DNA from: Aspergillus flavus
Taxonomy: Eukaryota > Ascomycota > Eurotiomycetes > Eurotiales > Aspergillaceae
Length of the DNA stretch: 64,000 nt
Direction: 5' to 3'
NCBI RefSeq assembly: GCF_009017415.1
Contig: NC_092406.1
Coordinates: 2,604,001 to 2,668,000, forward strand
Part shown: one piece after another, positions 45,447 through 56,862 of the stretch
Position numbering within the stretch: the first letter of the stretch is position 1
How the letters are laid out: the number at the start of each line of letters is the position of its first letter
Position numbers and translations under genes: made by a program
The notes under the pieces: model-generated
The model's database searches: none
Seen by the model: only the letters and a program-made list of their open reading frames with translations
Told to the model about the DNA's origin: nothing

Positions 45447-47502
45447 TTACAAGAAGTCCCATCCGACTTCCCCAACTAATGGTGAGGACAAAGCTGCAAT
45501 ATCCCTCGTCACGGCAGCATCAGTTGACGACGAGGTATCCGGCCGAGAGCTCGAGCTGATTGCCTCCACATCCCAGCCTTCTATGAATTGATAGCAGTTT
45601 GCCTTCCCCATGATGCGTCCACCTACTTCAATCAACTGCGCTCGAAGTGAAAGCACGCGTGGATAAAGTGATGGCTGTGCGGCATGTCGCAAGACGGGTG
45701 TTGTTTGTAATGTCACAAGACAGCTGGCAGATCGGCTTTCGTACATAGAGACCACAGAAGCAAAGTCTGTCATAATTTTTGCCAAGGATCTGGCATGCTC
45801 CCACCCGCTGGAGAAGCTCTGAAGTATTGCTATACAGCTTTGTATCTCTTGCTTGGCTGAAAACACCATGGCCGTCGTATGACCAAAGCAGTAAAGCAGG
45901 ACGAGACATGCAGGGACGAATCGGGTCAACGTTATGTAGTTAAGCGGCAGTTGCCCTAGTTCCAATAATGCCTGACTGTAATGGATATATTTCTGAACAA
46001 CGTTGAGGAGGTGTTCATGAGATCCGGGACGTGATGGTTGATTGAACGGTGTCGGATAGTATATCAACATCAGTAGTTGATAATAACGTGCGTTAAGCCA
46101 GGCCATGGTGTCATGGATCCTCACATTACTTGGTTCTGGGCGGGATATTAAACAGCCATCACTGTACCAGTTATCCACAGCGTAATGAAGCTCGCTAATG
46201 ATAGCGGCGCGATCGGAAGGGGTCAAGGAACGGACATCTGCTCGAGGACGTAGAAAGATCGCATCCGTGATTTTGCTCTCAAGACGACGCAGCTGGATGA
46301 CATGTCGTGTTACCAGTAACATACTCGAAACTTCTGCTCGCTGTGCTGAAGCAAATTCAGTAACTGTTACAGCTGGCAATGGGATGTGAGCGTCCGGCAC
46401 AAACAGCCCCGGAGGCTGTCCGACAGAGGACGCGACCATGCGATCCAGTACGTAAATACTCCAAAAGAGTCGATTCGACGGCTCGTCTGCTGGCGAGGTT
46501 TGATCTACATTCGTTGTACGCTGTAAAGTCAGACCCTGTGCCATGGCTTGCCGGGTCAGGATTCCAACAGTTGTCCATGGACCAGGACCGTGAGGATCAA
46601 ACAGCGAATACAAGGCCAGTAGTAGAAGAATTTGTACTGAATCAATGCTTTCATTCTCCATGCAATATTGGAGAATAATGGAGTACGGTAGTTTAACCTC
46701 TTCCCCGGTCAGGGGGCTAAGTTTGCCTGATCGCTGAAGCGTCGTCCGCCCGATGGCGTGGATAAGGTATAGCATCTGGCCTCTCATTAGTTAAGTCTTT
46801 CTACTACTCATTTCTTGTATTCTCTGGGGTGATGGTAATTTATGGAGACAAACTCACCATGGAGTCAGCATCATTCTCGATCAACACGACGTTCACATTG
46901 GCACTCTGAACTTGCATAATTCGTGTTTTATCGACGAATGGGTATGCCCGATGAACGTGGTGAAAATAAGCATTAAGACATGCCAGCGACTGTGGTCCTT
47001 TGCTGTCTATCCCTTTCCAGATCATCACTGAAGTCCCCTTCTTCTGTTCTGCATTGTCAGGCTCATTGTCAAGGGACGAGCTTGTATTTTGAGCTTGACT
47101 ATTATGCTGAAACTGGACCGGATTTCTAGGAGAGCCCCTTTCCCCTGCACCCTCGTCGACAGCTTGTGACGCTTCCTTCTGTTTTGGTGGCATATTCTGG
47201 CCCACGGTCGCTCCAGGTATGTTGTCCTCAATGTACTGCGTGAGCCATTGAATCCGAGCATGAAGGACCTCTGGCGACGACGCAGCCATCCTATCAGACG
47301 CGAAATACGAGCATTTCCGTCCTGCGTCCGCACAAGTCCTGCAGGAAGGTAGAGTTTTACTACATTTCTTCTTGTACTGGCGGCAGCGGTTGCAGGCTGG
47401 GGGAGGATACGCATACGGCCACCGCTGCTCCGGCTGCCTCTCAGCCCCATCGCGATCGGGACTGGATTGATTTAATCGATAGCGTTGAGTATGGTATTTC
47501 AT
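45447..47502 (-). CDS. Zn2Cys6 transcription factor, likely cluster regulator
   Basis: Exons 47502-46858 and 46775-45447 (donor GTGAGT, acceptor GCCAG, 82 nt) give 657 aa. The zinc cluster CNRCRQYKKKC...CRTCADAGRKC (spacing 2-6-5-2-6) is at about residues 37-64. A fungal-specific transcription factor domain follows (HHVHRAYPFVDKTRI, QILLLLALYSLFDPHGPGPWTTVGILTRQAMAQGL, FWSIYVLDRMVASSVGQPPG), the classic motif order of this class. It is divergent from the oxoprolinase gene, 490 bp between starts, with a CGG-N7-CCG palindrome in between. That arrangement suggests it controls the oxoprolinase and perhaps the hydrolase and transporter. Confidence 0.88.
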
Positions 47503-47992
47503 TGCTGGTGGATAATCTGCACCTCTCGGAAATCAACCATTGGGGGTAGCGAATGCAGTCGTTGGGATCGGCTCCATATCCGCCATCATTCTGAGCAGTC
47601 GCCCAGTTCTAATCGATTGTTCAACGACCTGCGGGGTTTGGGATTGCAACATTTGGTCGGAGAACCACGTCAATCCAGCCTAAAAGTGTGTGCTCGGACG
47701 CTCCACAGCTGAAGTGGAGTCTGATGGGCCAGTCAGATATCTATCCTGTATATCAATCATCCCGCTATCGCAGTGTTACCGGAGTGTCTCCGACGAGATT
47801 ATCCTATTCAGGTAAATCACCCCCGACTTCACACATATCGAAAAGTGCGGAGTGTGGCCGGTATTCGATTGTTGTTTGTTAGGAATCTCGTAACGAGTAT
47901 GGATATATACATGGCTGACTATGATCATGAAACGCCTCAAATGACCCAAATATATATTCAACGGATGCTTGATATTAGAAATCAGAGCCAAG
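47503..47992. promoter_or_regulatory. Bidirectional promoter of regulator and oxoprolinase
   Basis: 490 bp between divergent starts. It holds the palindromic zinc-cluster site at 47780-47792 and an inverted repeat CTCCAC-N7-GTGGAG at 47701-47719. Confidence 0.5.
47780..47792. promoter_or_regulatory. CGG-N7-CCG palindrome, candidate Zn2Cys6 operator
   Basis: CGGAG and CTCCG arms around TGT form a 13-bp site; inverted CGG triplets with a fixed spacer are the usual target of Zn2Cys6 dimers. It lies 213 bp before the oxoprolinase ATG and 278 bp before the regulator ATG. Assignment to the neighbouring regulator is inference. Confidence 0.45.
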
Positions 47993-50900
47993 ATGCTGCC
48001 ACCACCTGACATTAATATCTCAATCGGTAGGCATTTCAGCATGTATCATTACTCGTCTTTCCAACTGCTAACTGCAGTACAGACCGTGGAGGGACATTCT
48101 GCGATGTCCTCGTCCAAGTCCCCGAAAGGGAAGAACTTGTCTTCAAACTACTTTCCGAGGACCCGCAGAACTACCGAGATGCACCGACAGAGGCCATTCG
48201 CAGAGCCCTGGAGATTATCGAAGGCAGAGAAATCCCTATTGGAGAGAAGCTTGATGGCTCCAGAATTGCATCATGTCGCGTCGGTACGACGATCGCCACA
48301 AACGCTCTGTTAGAAGGGAAGGGCAGGAAATTCGCTTTCATCACCACCAAGGGATTCCGAGATATTTGCGTTATAGGTGACCAGTCGCGACCAAAGCTGT
48401 TTGCGCTCAAGGTGCGCAAGGCCGAGGCATTGCACTCCAAGGTTGTCGAGATCAATGAGCGAGTCACCATTGAAGATTATGACCTTAACCCCTTTCCACT
48501 GGATAAGTCGAGGGAGATTAGAGACCCCAGTCTTGTTCGCACAGTAAGCGGCGAGATTGTGCGTATTTTGAAGCCAATAGATCTAGAAGAGGCTCGACAA
48601 GCTCTTGAGAATCTCAGAGCAGATGGGTATACGTCTGTGGCTATCGCTTTTATGCACTCTTACGTTTATCCAAATCACGAAGATCAGGTAGCTGCGCTGG
48701 CAAAGGAAATGGGCTTTGACTATGTCACCACATCGCATGAAACTAGTCCTGTTATAAAATTTGAGCAACGTAGTAGCTCAGTCTGCTCTGAAGCCTACCT
48801 GTTTCCAATCGTCAAAGATTACGTCGCGGCATTTGAATCTGGGTTCAGCACACTACCTCGAAAGGTTGAGTTCATGAGTTCTGATGGCGGTCTGCGACAG
48901 GCTGTGAAGTTCCGAGGCAATGAGGCCTTGTTGAGTGGACCTGCAGGAGGAGTGGTCGGTATCGCCCGGACGTGCTTTGACAACGACGAAAAGACCCCTG
49001 TGCTTGGATTTGATATGGGCGGGACTAGTACGGATGTTTGTCGTTACGACGGCAAATATGACTATCTTACCGAGACAGTGGTGGCAGGCAGAAAGATCAT
49101 TACCCCCATGCTCAATATAGCCACAGTTGCCGCGGGTGGTGGTTCAATGCTCTTTGCTCGTCATGGTCTCTTTGCGGTAGGCCCTGAAAGTGCAGGGGCA
49201 CACCCAGGACCAGCTTGTTATCGCAAAGGGGGACCCTTGACTGTGACTGATGCCAATCTGTTCCTGGGACGCTTAGTCCCGTCCTCGTTCCCAGCGATAT
49301 TTGGACCTGGAGCAAACATGCCCTTGGACTATGATATCACTCGGACGAAATTTGAAGAAATCACGCGTGAAGTCAATACGCAGACTTCGCAGAATCTCAT
49401 TCCAGAAGAAGTCGCTCTGGGATTTCTTGATATTGCGAACGAAACGATGAGCCGTCCTATGCGTAATGCCACCGAAGTTCGCGGATTTGCTCCAAGTGCT
49501 CATGCCCTTGCTAGCTTTGGTGGTGCCGGCGGACAGCACGCGTGTGCCATTGCTGACAAGCTTGGGATTGAGAGGATAATCATCCATAAACACTCCTCGA
49601 TTCTGTCAGCAGTGGGCATCTCACAAGCCGAGCTACAACTTGAAACATCCGCGCCATTTGCGGGTACATTTTCATTGGAGATTCTTCCCCGTCTTGAAGC
49701 CCAGATACAGACGCTGAAGGATAAAGTGCAAAAGGAGCTGATAGCTCAGGGTGCTTCGGCAGGCGATATTGAATACGAAGAGTCACTCAGCATGAGATAT
49801 ATTGGTACAGACACAAATATGACCATAGTTAAGCCAGACGATAGTGACTACGGAAAGAGCTTTGTGCAGACACATCTTCGTGAATTTGCCTTCATCTTGA
49901 GTCGCGATATTGCAGTAGACTCCATCAAGGTACGGGGAGTCGGCCGCAATCATACCTCAGACAGGAAAGTTTCGCCTTATATGCAGGTGGAGAAGCTCAA
50001 GAAGAGAGATCAATACATACACTCGTCTAGTACACAGCGCGTCTATATTGACAATGGATGGCAGAATGCCCCAATCTACCACCTCAATAGTCTTTCACGT
50101 CCCAGCAAGCTGCATGGCCCTGCTCTCATCATCGATGCCACCCAGACTATATTTGTTGCACCACTATTTGATGCTTACATCCTCGAAAACCATGTGATTC
50201 TAGAAAAATCGGGAAACCAGGTTCCTGATGCATCTTTGGGGGAGGATGAAGCTATCAATCCGATCCAGCTCTCTATTTTCTCGCATCGTTTCATGTCTAT
50301 CGCGGAGCAAATGGGCAACACTCTACAACGAACCTCCATTTCAACCAGTATCAAGGAACGACTGGACTTCTCCTGTGCCATCTTTTCGCGAGAAGGTAGG
50401 CTAGTTGCTAATGCCCCACATATCCCAATTCACCTAGGTAGTATGCAATACGCCATACAATATCAGCACCGCCTTTGGGACGGGAAGCTGAAGCCCGGCG
50501 ATGTACTTTTAAGCAATCACCCAGAAGCAGGAGGTACACATCTGCCTGATCTTACTGTGATTACTCCTGTTTTTATACAGGACGGGGACTGCCAAACCCT
50601 GGCCTTCTACGTCGCGGCTCGCGGACATCATACTGATATCGGTGGACGCGGGATCACCTCTATGATGCCTGAGTCGAAAGAGCTATGGGAAGAGGGCATT
50701 AACGTCCGGTCCATGAAGATCGTCGACAGTGGGACCTTCCTAGAGGAAGACGTGCGACAAGCATTTTTGGATGCAGGCAATTTTCCCGGTTGCAGTCCAA
50801 CCCGTCGTTTGCAAGACAACATCTCTGACATAAAAGCACAAATCTCGTCTAATCAGCGGGGAATAGTTCTCCTGCAGAAGCTTTGTCGGGAGTTTACCTT

Positions 50901-51915
50901 ACCCATTGTCCATAAATACATGCATGCGATTCAGGCCAACGCAGAGGTAGCGGTAAGGAAGTACTTGAAAGGAGTTGCTCAGACACGAGAAATGCCATTG
51001 ACAGCGACGGATTATTTCGACGACGGCACAATGCTCAAAGTCTCGATCACCATCGATGATACAGGGAGTGCTATATTCGATTGGGAGGGTACTGGACCGC
51101 AGATGTGGGGAAATTATAACTGCCCAATCTCTATCACGCATTCTGCAATCATCTACACGATACGATGTTTAATTGACGAGGATATTCCCCTTAATGACGG
51201 CTGTCTCGCCCCCATCACTATCAAGATCCCAAAGGGGTCCATCCTACGCCCGAATGCTAACGTTGCCATCTGCGGTAGCACACTGGCCAGTCAAAGAGTG
51301 ATAGATACGATTCTACGCGCATTCAACTGTGTCGCGGCCTTCTCCGGTTGCGCTAACAGCTTTGGTTGGGGTGTGGGTGGAAAGAATCCTCATACTGGTG
51401 TTATCGAACCAGGATGGAACTACGGAGAAACCGTTGGAGGTGGATGTGGTGCTGGACCGAGTTGGGATGGTGAGCATGCCATTCAAGCACATTCTACCAA
51501 CACCAAGATTACAGATCCAGAGGTCGTGGAGAAGAGGACGCCTGTGATTATTCGTCAACATGCTATCAGACATGGATCCGGTGGTTTAGGAGAGTATTGT
51601 GGTGGCAATGGTGCAGTCCGCGAAATTGAAGCTCGGGTACCCTTGAAATTCAGCATCTTAAGTGACCGCCGAATCTATCATCCCTACGGTATGAACGGAG
51701 GAGAGCCCGGGGATGTAGGCAGGAATTACGTTTTTAAATGGAACGAAGACAAGACTGTCCTTGAGAAGCTCTCCATTGGTGGTAAAGCTGCTCTAGGCTT
51801 GGATGCTGGGGAAATCATGCAGATAAATAGTCCAGGAGGTGGAGGTTGGGGAAGGATACGGCCACGTCAATGTCAATCAGGGCTAGAAGTGGGTGTGGAT
51901 GAGCCCAAACCCTAA
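47993..51915 (+). CDS. 5-oxoprolinase/hydantoinase A-B fusion protein
   Basis: Exons 47993-48026 and 48083-51915; 1288 aa, the usual length of eukaryotic 5-oxoprolinase. The tiny first exon encodes MLPPPDINISI and joins in phase to DRGGTFCDV, the N-terminal ATP-binding motif that is lost if translation is started inside exon 2. HyuA part: VGTTIATNALLEG, DMGGTSTDVCRYDG (near residue 320), GGGSMLFARHG. HyuB part begins near residue 740 (LSIFSHRFMSIAEQMGNTLQRTS) with LSNHPEAGGTHLPDLTV and ARGHHTDIGG. The enzyme opens a five-membered cyclic amide (5-oxoproline to glutamate, or a hydantoin) with ATP. The cluster context (amide-type permease, hydrolase, regulator) suggests a catabolic role rather than the housekeeping glutathione cycle; that is inference. 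Confidence 0.9.
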
Positions 51916-52235
51916 CTAAACCCTATCCGACTCAGCTGCATAATGACAGCCTCACCTTTTCCCCCGCCCTGCTTTTCTCGGCTATGCTGGGGCTTATCCT
52001 AACCCTCTAGAGACTAGCATTAGTTTTAAATGGTACCTTTTGTGCTATGCCTATGGTTGGTCAACAATGCCTGACTAGTTATGCATGTTCTGGCCCCTCA
52101 GCCGCGCCAACGCACGGAGTAAGATAGAATCTCGCAGTAAGACTTCTCACCCACCTTTAAAAATCCTCAATGGTCTTGTCCTCAGGAAAGGCAACTTAAG
52201 CTTCTCCATATCAGCTCTAAAGAAATCACTGCATA
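51916..52235. other. Spacer between oxoprolinase and NLR gene
   Basis: 320 bp holding the terminator of one gene and promoter of the other. No feature recognised. Confidence 0.4.
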
Positions 52236-55200
52236 ATGCGTCAGGAGTTAAAAGCATGGGGAAGAGACGTGAAATCCCGTTTGCGCCACAGACCCAAAAC
52301 ACCCCAGCCTAGCAAAACAGGGATTCACGCTGACCCCACATCGTTGCCTCCTACAGCACCCGCAATCACCCAGCATAGCATCAACCAAGCCCAGGATTTA
52401 TGGCAATCTGCGTTTGATCAACTAGACAGAAAGGAACAGCAAATTTTGTCAACGTTGAAATACGTTCCTATCCAAGAAGGAAACGGCGGTGAACAGAATG
52501 GAAATTCCCCAACCGAGGCCATAATCGAGAAAGTCATTCAGGGGACCAAACAACAATATGAAGGATACCAAAACGGGGGCATAAAGATCCGGAGGTCAAC
52601 CGGCGAAGATATTGATCTTCGAAAGCTTTCCCGCAACATAATTGATGCAGCATTATCCTTCAAAGACATTGTTAGTGCCGTGGTGGCTTTTGATCCAAGT
52701 TGTTATGCAGCAAGCGCTTGGACAGTTGTCTCGCTTGGTTTGACGGTAAGCTATCGCGAAGTGCGAATTACTAGACAGCAAACCTAATAAGGAACCCACC
52801 CATAGATGACTCAAAATCGACTTGACCTGCGCGATGCCTTATTTGACTCTTCAGAGTATCTGGCAGATACCCTTGCCCGGTGTGCTTATGTTGAGAAAGC
52901 AATATACCGGAATGACGCTGGAAACAGAGCCGAAGTAGGACGCGCACTTATTGGTGTCTATAAAGTCATACTCCAATACGCAGCAGAGGTATTAACTGCT
53001 CAACAATCCAGTATTGGGAGGTGGATACAGGACACTATCACTGGAATCACCAAGCAACGCCTCGGGGAGCTCCAATCCTCTGTTAAAGAACAAGAGCAGT
53101 ATTTGCATCAATGGGTTCAAATGGACCAACACTTGCGCCATAATGAGCAAGCGGAACTTCTCTTAAGCCAATGTGATAGAATTATAGAGTCTGTTCAAGC
53201 GCTTATCCAGAATTTCGGCCTTCCCATCGCAGAGGGAGCCAGTTATGACTCATATGATAATCAACATGAAGACAAATGTCTGCCCGAGACCCGGACTGAG
53301 CTTCGTCATCAGATCACACATTGGGCCGGGTCGCCGGAGGGTGAATGCATATTTTGGTTAAACGGTATGGCAGGCACAGGCAAGTCCACTATTGCCCGTA
53401 CGGTTGCACAGTCCTTGAGAGAAAAGGGGCTGCTAGGAGCAAGCTTCTTTTTTAAGAAGGGTGAGGCGGAGCGTGGCAATGCCAAAAGGCTTATATCAAC
53501 GGTTGCAAAACAATTGATTACCAGTAAGCGTCAGTTAGCACCAGGTATCCTGGCAGCGATTCAGAGCGATCCGGATATTGCGTCAAAAGCCCTCAGCGAA
53601 CAGTTTGACAAGCTTCTCCTTCAGCCACTAGTAAACCTGAGACTAGATGAGCCTACATCCACGGTGATTGTGATCGACGCATTAGATGAGTGTGAACAGG
53701 AAGAGGACATAAGAGTTCTTCTAGATATCCTGCCACAGGTGCAGAATTCCAAATCTTTACATTTGCGGATCTTGTTGACAAGCAGACCTGAACTTCCCAT
53801 TCGGCTTGGCTTTCAGCATCTGGAACATCAGGACTTGGTGCTTCATGAGCTTCCCCGTCCAGTGATTGAACGCGATATACGGCTATTCCTCCAGGATCGG
53901 CTGGAGAAAATACAGAAGGAGCATTCACTGCCCCTTGGCTGGCCGGGTGAGAATATCACGGAGACTTTAGTGTCTAGATCCGTTCCTCTCTTTATCGTCG
54001 CCTCTACCATTTGTCGCTTTATTGGGGAGAAATATCAGGTACCGGAAGACCGTCTTGACGCAGTCCTCAACGATTCAGCCTCTACATCTGGCTCGCAGAT
54101 GGAAAGGGTCTACCTACCGATATTGAACAAATTAGGGGGGAAGGCTGAAATGAGCAACTTTGCAAAAGAGCTACAGGATTTACTTGGGGTTATTATTCTT
54201 CTTGCAGCGCCCCTTTCTGTTCGGGCTCTCGCACGACTTGTTAATAGTCAGGAAAGAAAAGTCCACTCTCGCTTAGCTGCATTCCACTCCGTTGTTAGAG
54301 TACCTGACGACTGTGATGCACCGGTCCACATTCTACACTTATCATTCCGGGAATTTCTTCTTAACACAACGAGTATTTTCCATGTCAACGAAAAGGAATC
54401 ACACCGGAAGATAGCATTACACTGCCTTCGCGTCATGGAAACTGGTCTCAAACACAATATTTGTGGTCTACCAAGTTACGGCACACAACGTGCAGAAATT
54501 GATCGTCAGAGTATTGATAATTGTCTCTCAGCAGAGCTGCAGTACTCCTGCCGCTACTGGGCGTATCATCTCAATCAAGGAAGAGATCAGGTATATCAAA
54601 CTGAAGTGCTTCCATTCCTAAAAGGACACTTTCTTCACTGGTTGGAGGCGATGAGCTTGATGGGTTTATTATCGGACGTGGTCAACATACTAAACACACT
54701 ATGGTCAACAGCACAGGTAGGTTGGTATATGCCGTTTGGAACAATGGCTAATGAACATATAGAGCGATTTATGTCTCGAGCTTTCGTCATTCTTGCGTGA
54801 TGCAAAGCTTTTTGTGCTCAGGATTATTTACATCTGCACGGATTTCCCACTCCAGCTATACTGCTCCGGACTTGCGTTCTTGCCGCCTAGCAGCATTATT
54901 TACGAAACATTTCAGGAAAGCCAAAGATGGGTTCATGTTGTACCACACACTGGGGGTTCTTGGAGCGCGGAGTTCCAGAGCCTGAAGGGTCATTCCGCCG
55001 ATCAATCGGGGCTCTTCCCACCGGATGATCAGGTATTGGCCTCCGGCTCCAAGGATAACACCATCAATCCCTGGGACTATTCCAACTCAGTTGTGTCAGT
55101 GGACTTCTCATCGAACGGCCAGATGATTGCTTCCGGCTCCAAGGCTAACACTGTTAAGCTTTGGGATCCCAATACTGGTCAACCGCTACGAGTCCTGGAG

Positions 55201-56181
55201 GGGCATTCCGACTCAGTTGCCTCAGTGGTCTTTTCATTTGATAGCCACATGATCGCTTCAGGCTCCTATGATCGCACGATTAAACTCTGGGATAGCAAGA
55301 CCGGCAAACAGCTACGCACGTTAGACGGCCATTCTGACTCAGTTGTGTCCGTAGCCTTCTCACCGGATAGCCAGTTAGTTGTCTCTGGCTCCGACGATAA
55401 TACTATTAAGCTGTGGGACAGCAATACTGGTCAGCAGCTACGCACTATGAGAGGTCATTCTGACTGGGTTCAATCAGTGGCTTTCTCACCTGATGGTCAG
55501 CTAGTTGCGTCCGGCTCCTATGATAATACTATTATGCTCTGGGACACCAACACTGGTCAGCATCTGCGCACCCTGAAGGGCCATTCTAGCCTAGTTGGTG
55601 CGGTGGCCTTCTCACCCGATGGCCATATGATAGCCTCTGGCTCCTATGATAAGACAGTAAAACTCTGGAATACCAAAACAGGTCAGCAACTGCGTACCCT
55701 GGAGGGCCATTCTGGGATAGTTCGATCGGTGACCTTCCTTCCAGACAGCCAGACAGTTGCCTCTGGCTCCTACGATAGCACTATCAAGCTCTGGGACACA
55801 ACAACAGGCCTGGAACTGCGCACCATACGGGGTCATTCTGGTCCGGTTCGGTCGGTGTCCTTTTCACCGGATAGCCCAATGATTACTTCCGGGTCCTACG
55901 ACAACACTATCAAGCTCTGGGATACCAAAACCGGTCAACATCTGCGCACTCTGGGGGATCATTCTAGCCCGGTCACCTTTTCACCGGAAAGCCAGACGAT
56001 AGAATCAAATTCCTTGCTATCCGTGGAGAATCACTGGGTGACCTTTGCATCTGAGAAGGTGTTATGGCTTCCTTTTGATTATCTTCCATTTTCTGGTTCC
56101 AAGGCCGAAGGGAATACACTTGCCCTTTGGTATGCAGATGGACGAGTGTGTGTGTTGGAGTTTCGTGCACCTGTCGCGTAA
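52236..56181 (+). CDS. NACHT-WD40 NLR-like protein (NWD type)
   Basis: Exons 52236-52745, 52806-54716 and 54763-56181; 1279 aa. The N-terminal region (LWQSAFDQLDRKEQQILSTL... to about residue 330) matches the NACHT_N domain of fungal NWD proteins. The NACHT NTPase has Walker A GMAGTGKST (about 357) and Walker B TVIVIDALDECE (about 455), followed by SRPELPIR and winged-helix-like segments, including HLSFREFLLN. The C-terminus (from about 870) is a WD40 repeat array. Relatives in Podospora (HET-E, HET-D, HNWD) act in heterokaryon incompatibility and are thought to be fungal innate immune receptors whose WD repeats sense a ligand. Effector output of this N-terminal domain is unknown. All splice sites and motifs look intact. 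Confidence 0.9.
55020..55990 (+). repeat. WD40 repeat array, seven near-identical 126-bp units plus degenerate ends
   Basis: Each 42-aa unit reads roughly S-x2-V-x-SVAFSPD...ASGSYDNTIKLWDT.TGQ.LRTL.GH. The first unit lacks about 13 residues after INPWDYS and the last is decayed, while the central units differ mainly at a few positions (after GH-S, around S-Y-D and LRT). High identity with variation at set sites is typical of fungal NLRs under repeat exchange and diversifying selection. Confidence 0.85.
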
Positions 56182-56247
56182 TCATTTGCATTCCGTGTCT
56201 TTCCTTTATTTCCTAGGCTCTAGGTATGGAGGGAGCACGATAGAAAC

Positions 56248-56423
56248 CATCCCTATGGTTTAAACAGAGGCCAAGCCGGGTAGTATGGGTAGAAAGTACA
56301 TCTTTAAATGGAACTGTTACAAGACCGTCCTCAAAAAGCTCTCCAGAAGTGGAAAAGGTGCTTTGACCATGGATCCTAAGGATATCAGGTAGATAAGTAG
56401 TCCAGGGGTGGAGGTTGGTGAAG
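56248..56423 (+). pseudogene. Decayed copy of the oxoprolinase 3' end
   Basis: This stretch aligns along its length with 51679-51855 of the intact oxoprolinase gene. Shared blocks include CATCCCTA, TTTTTAAATGGAAC/CTTTAAATGGAAC, AAGAC-GTCCT, AAGCTCTCCA, CAGATAAATAGTCCAGG/AGATAAGTAGTCCAGG and TGGAGGTTGG. It has in-frame stops and at least one single-base deletion. It begins about 66 bp after the NLR stop and lacks the rest of the gene. It is best explained as the 3' remnant of a second oxoprolinase copy. Confidence 0.8.
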
Positions 56424-56552
56424 TGAAAAATCATGATTCGAAATAGTTAGGGCTAACTGCTGGACGATTGAAGAACAGCTATTCCCTTGTGTCATATAAA
56501 TCCAGGCTACATAATTTGGGTATAGACTTAGCATTTTGTACATACGCCGTGA

Positions 56553-56619
56553 GGCGGAACTGGCTGCTACCGCGTCTGATTACGAATCAGGAGACTGTAG
56601 TCGAATCCTATCATGGCTA
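56553..56619 (+). pseudogene. tRNA-Arg(ACG)-like relic
   Basis: A D-arm (GCGG-AACTGGCTGCTA-CCGC) and a full anticodon arm (TCTGA-TTACGAA-TCAGG, anticodon ACG) are intact. The T-arm lacks one base of the canonical GTTCGA loop (GTAG-TCGAATC-CTATC), and the acceptor strands do not pair. No T-run terminator directly follows. It looks like a decaying tRNA-Arg rather than a working gene. Confidence 0.6.
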
Positions 56620-56862
56620 TTATCTTTTATTTTTTTTCTTTCATTTCACCACTAGTTATATCTTGCTCTTGCAATAGTCCTTGTTGAAACTTACTCTGAA
56701 ATACTATAATCAAGACACCAATGTTAACGCAATCTGTAAACTAGGAATCGTTAGGCTATTCATTCTGTCGGTTATTGAAATGATACATTAATACAAATAT
56801 TAGAATATCGCCAAAACAAGCAAAAGTAGCACCGTTTAGAACTGTGAACCCAGAAAGAACCC

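Larger units (their letters stand above)
56182..56862. other. Interval holding gene and tRNA relics
   Basis: No intact gene. Contains the oxoprolinase relic and tRNA-Arg-like relic listed separately, then AT-rich sequence before the stop of the DUF3659 gene. Confidence 0.6.
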
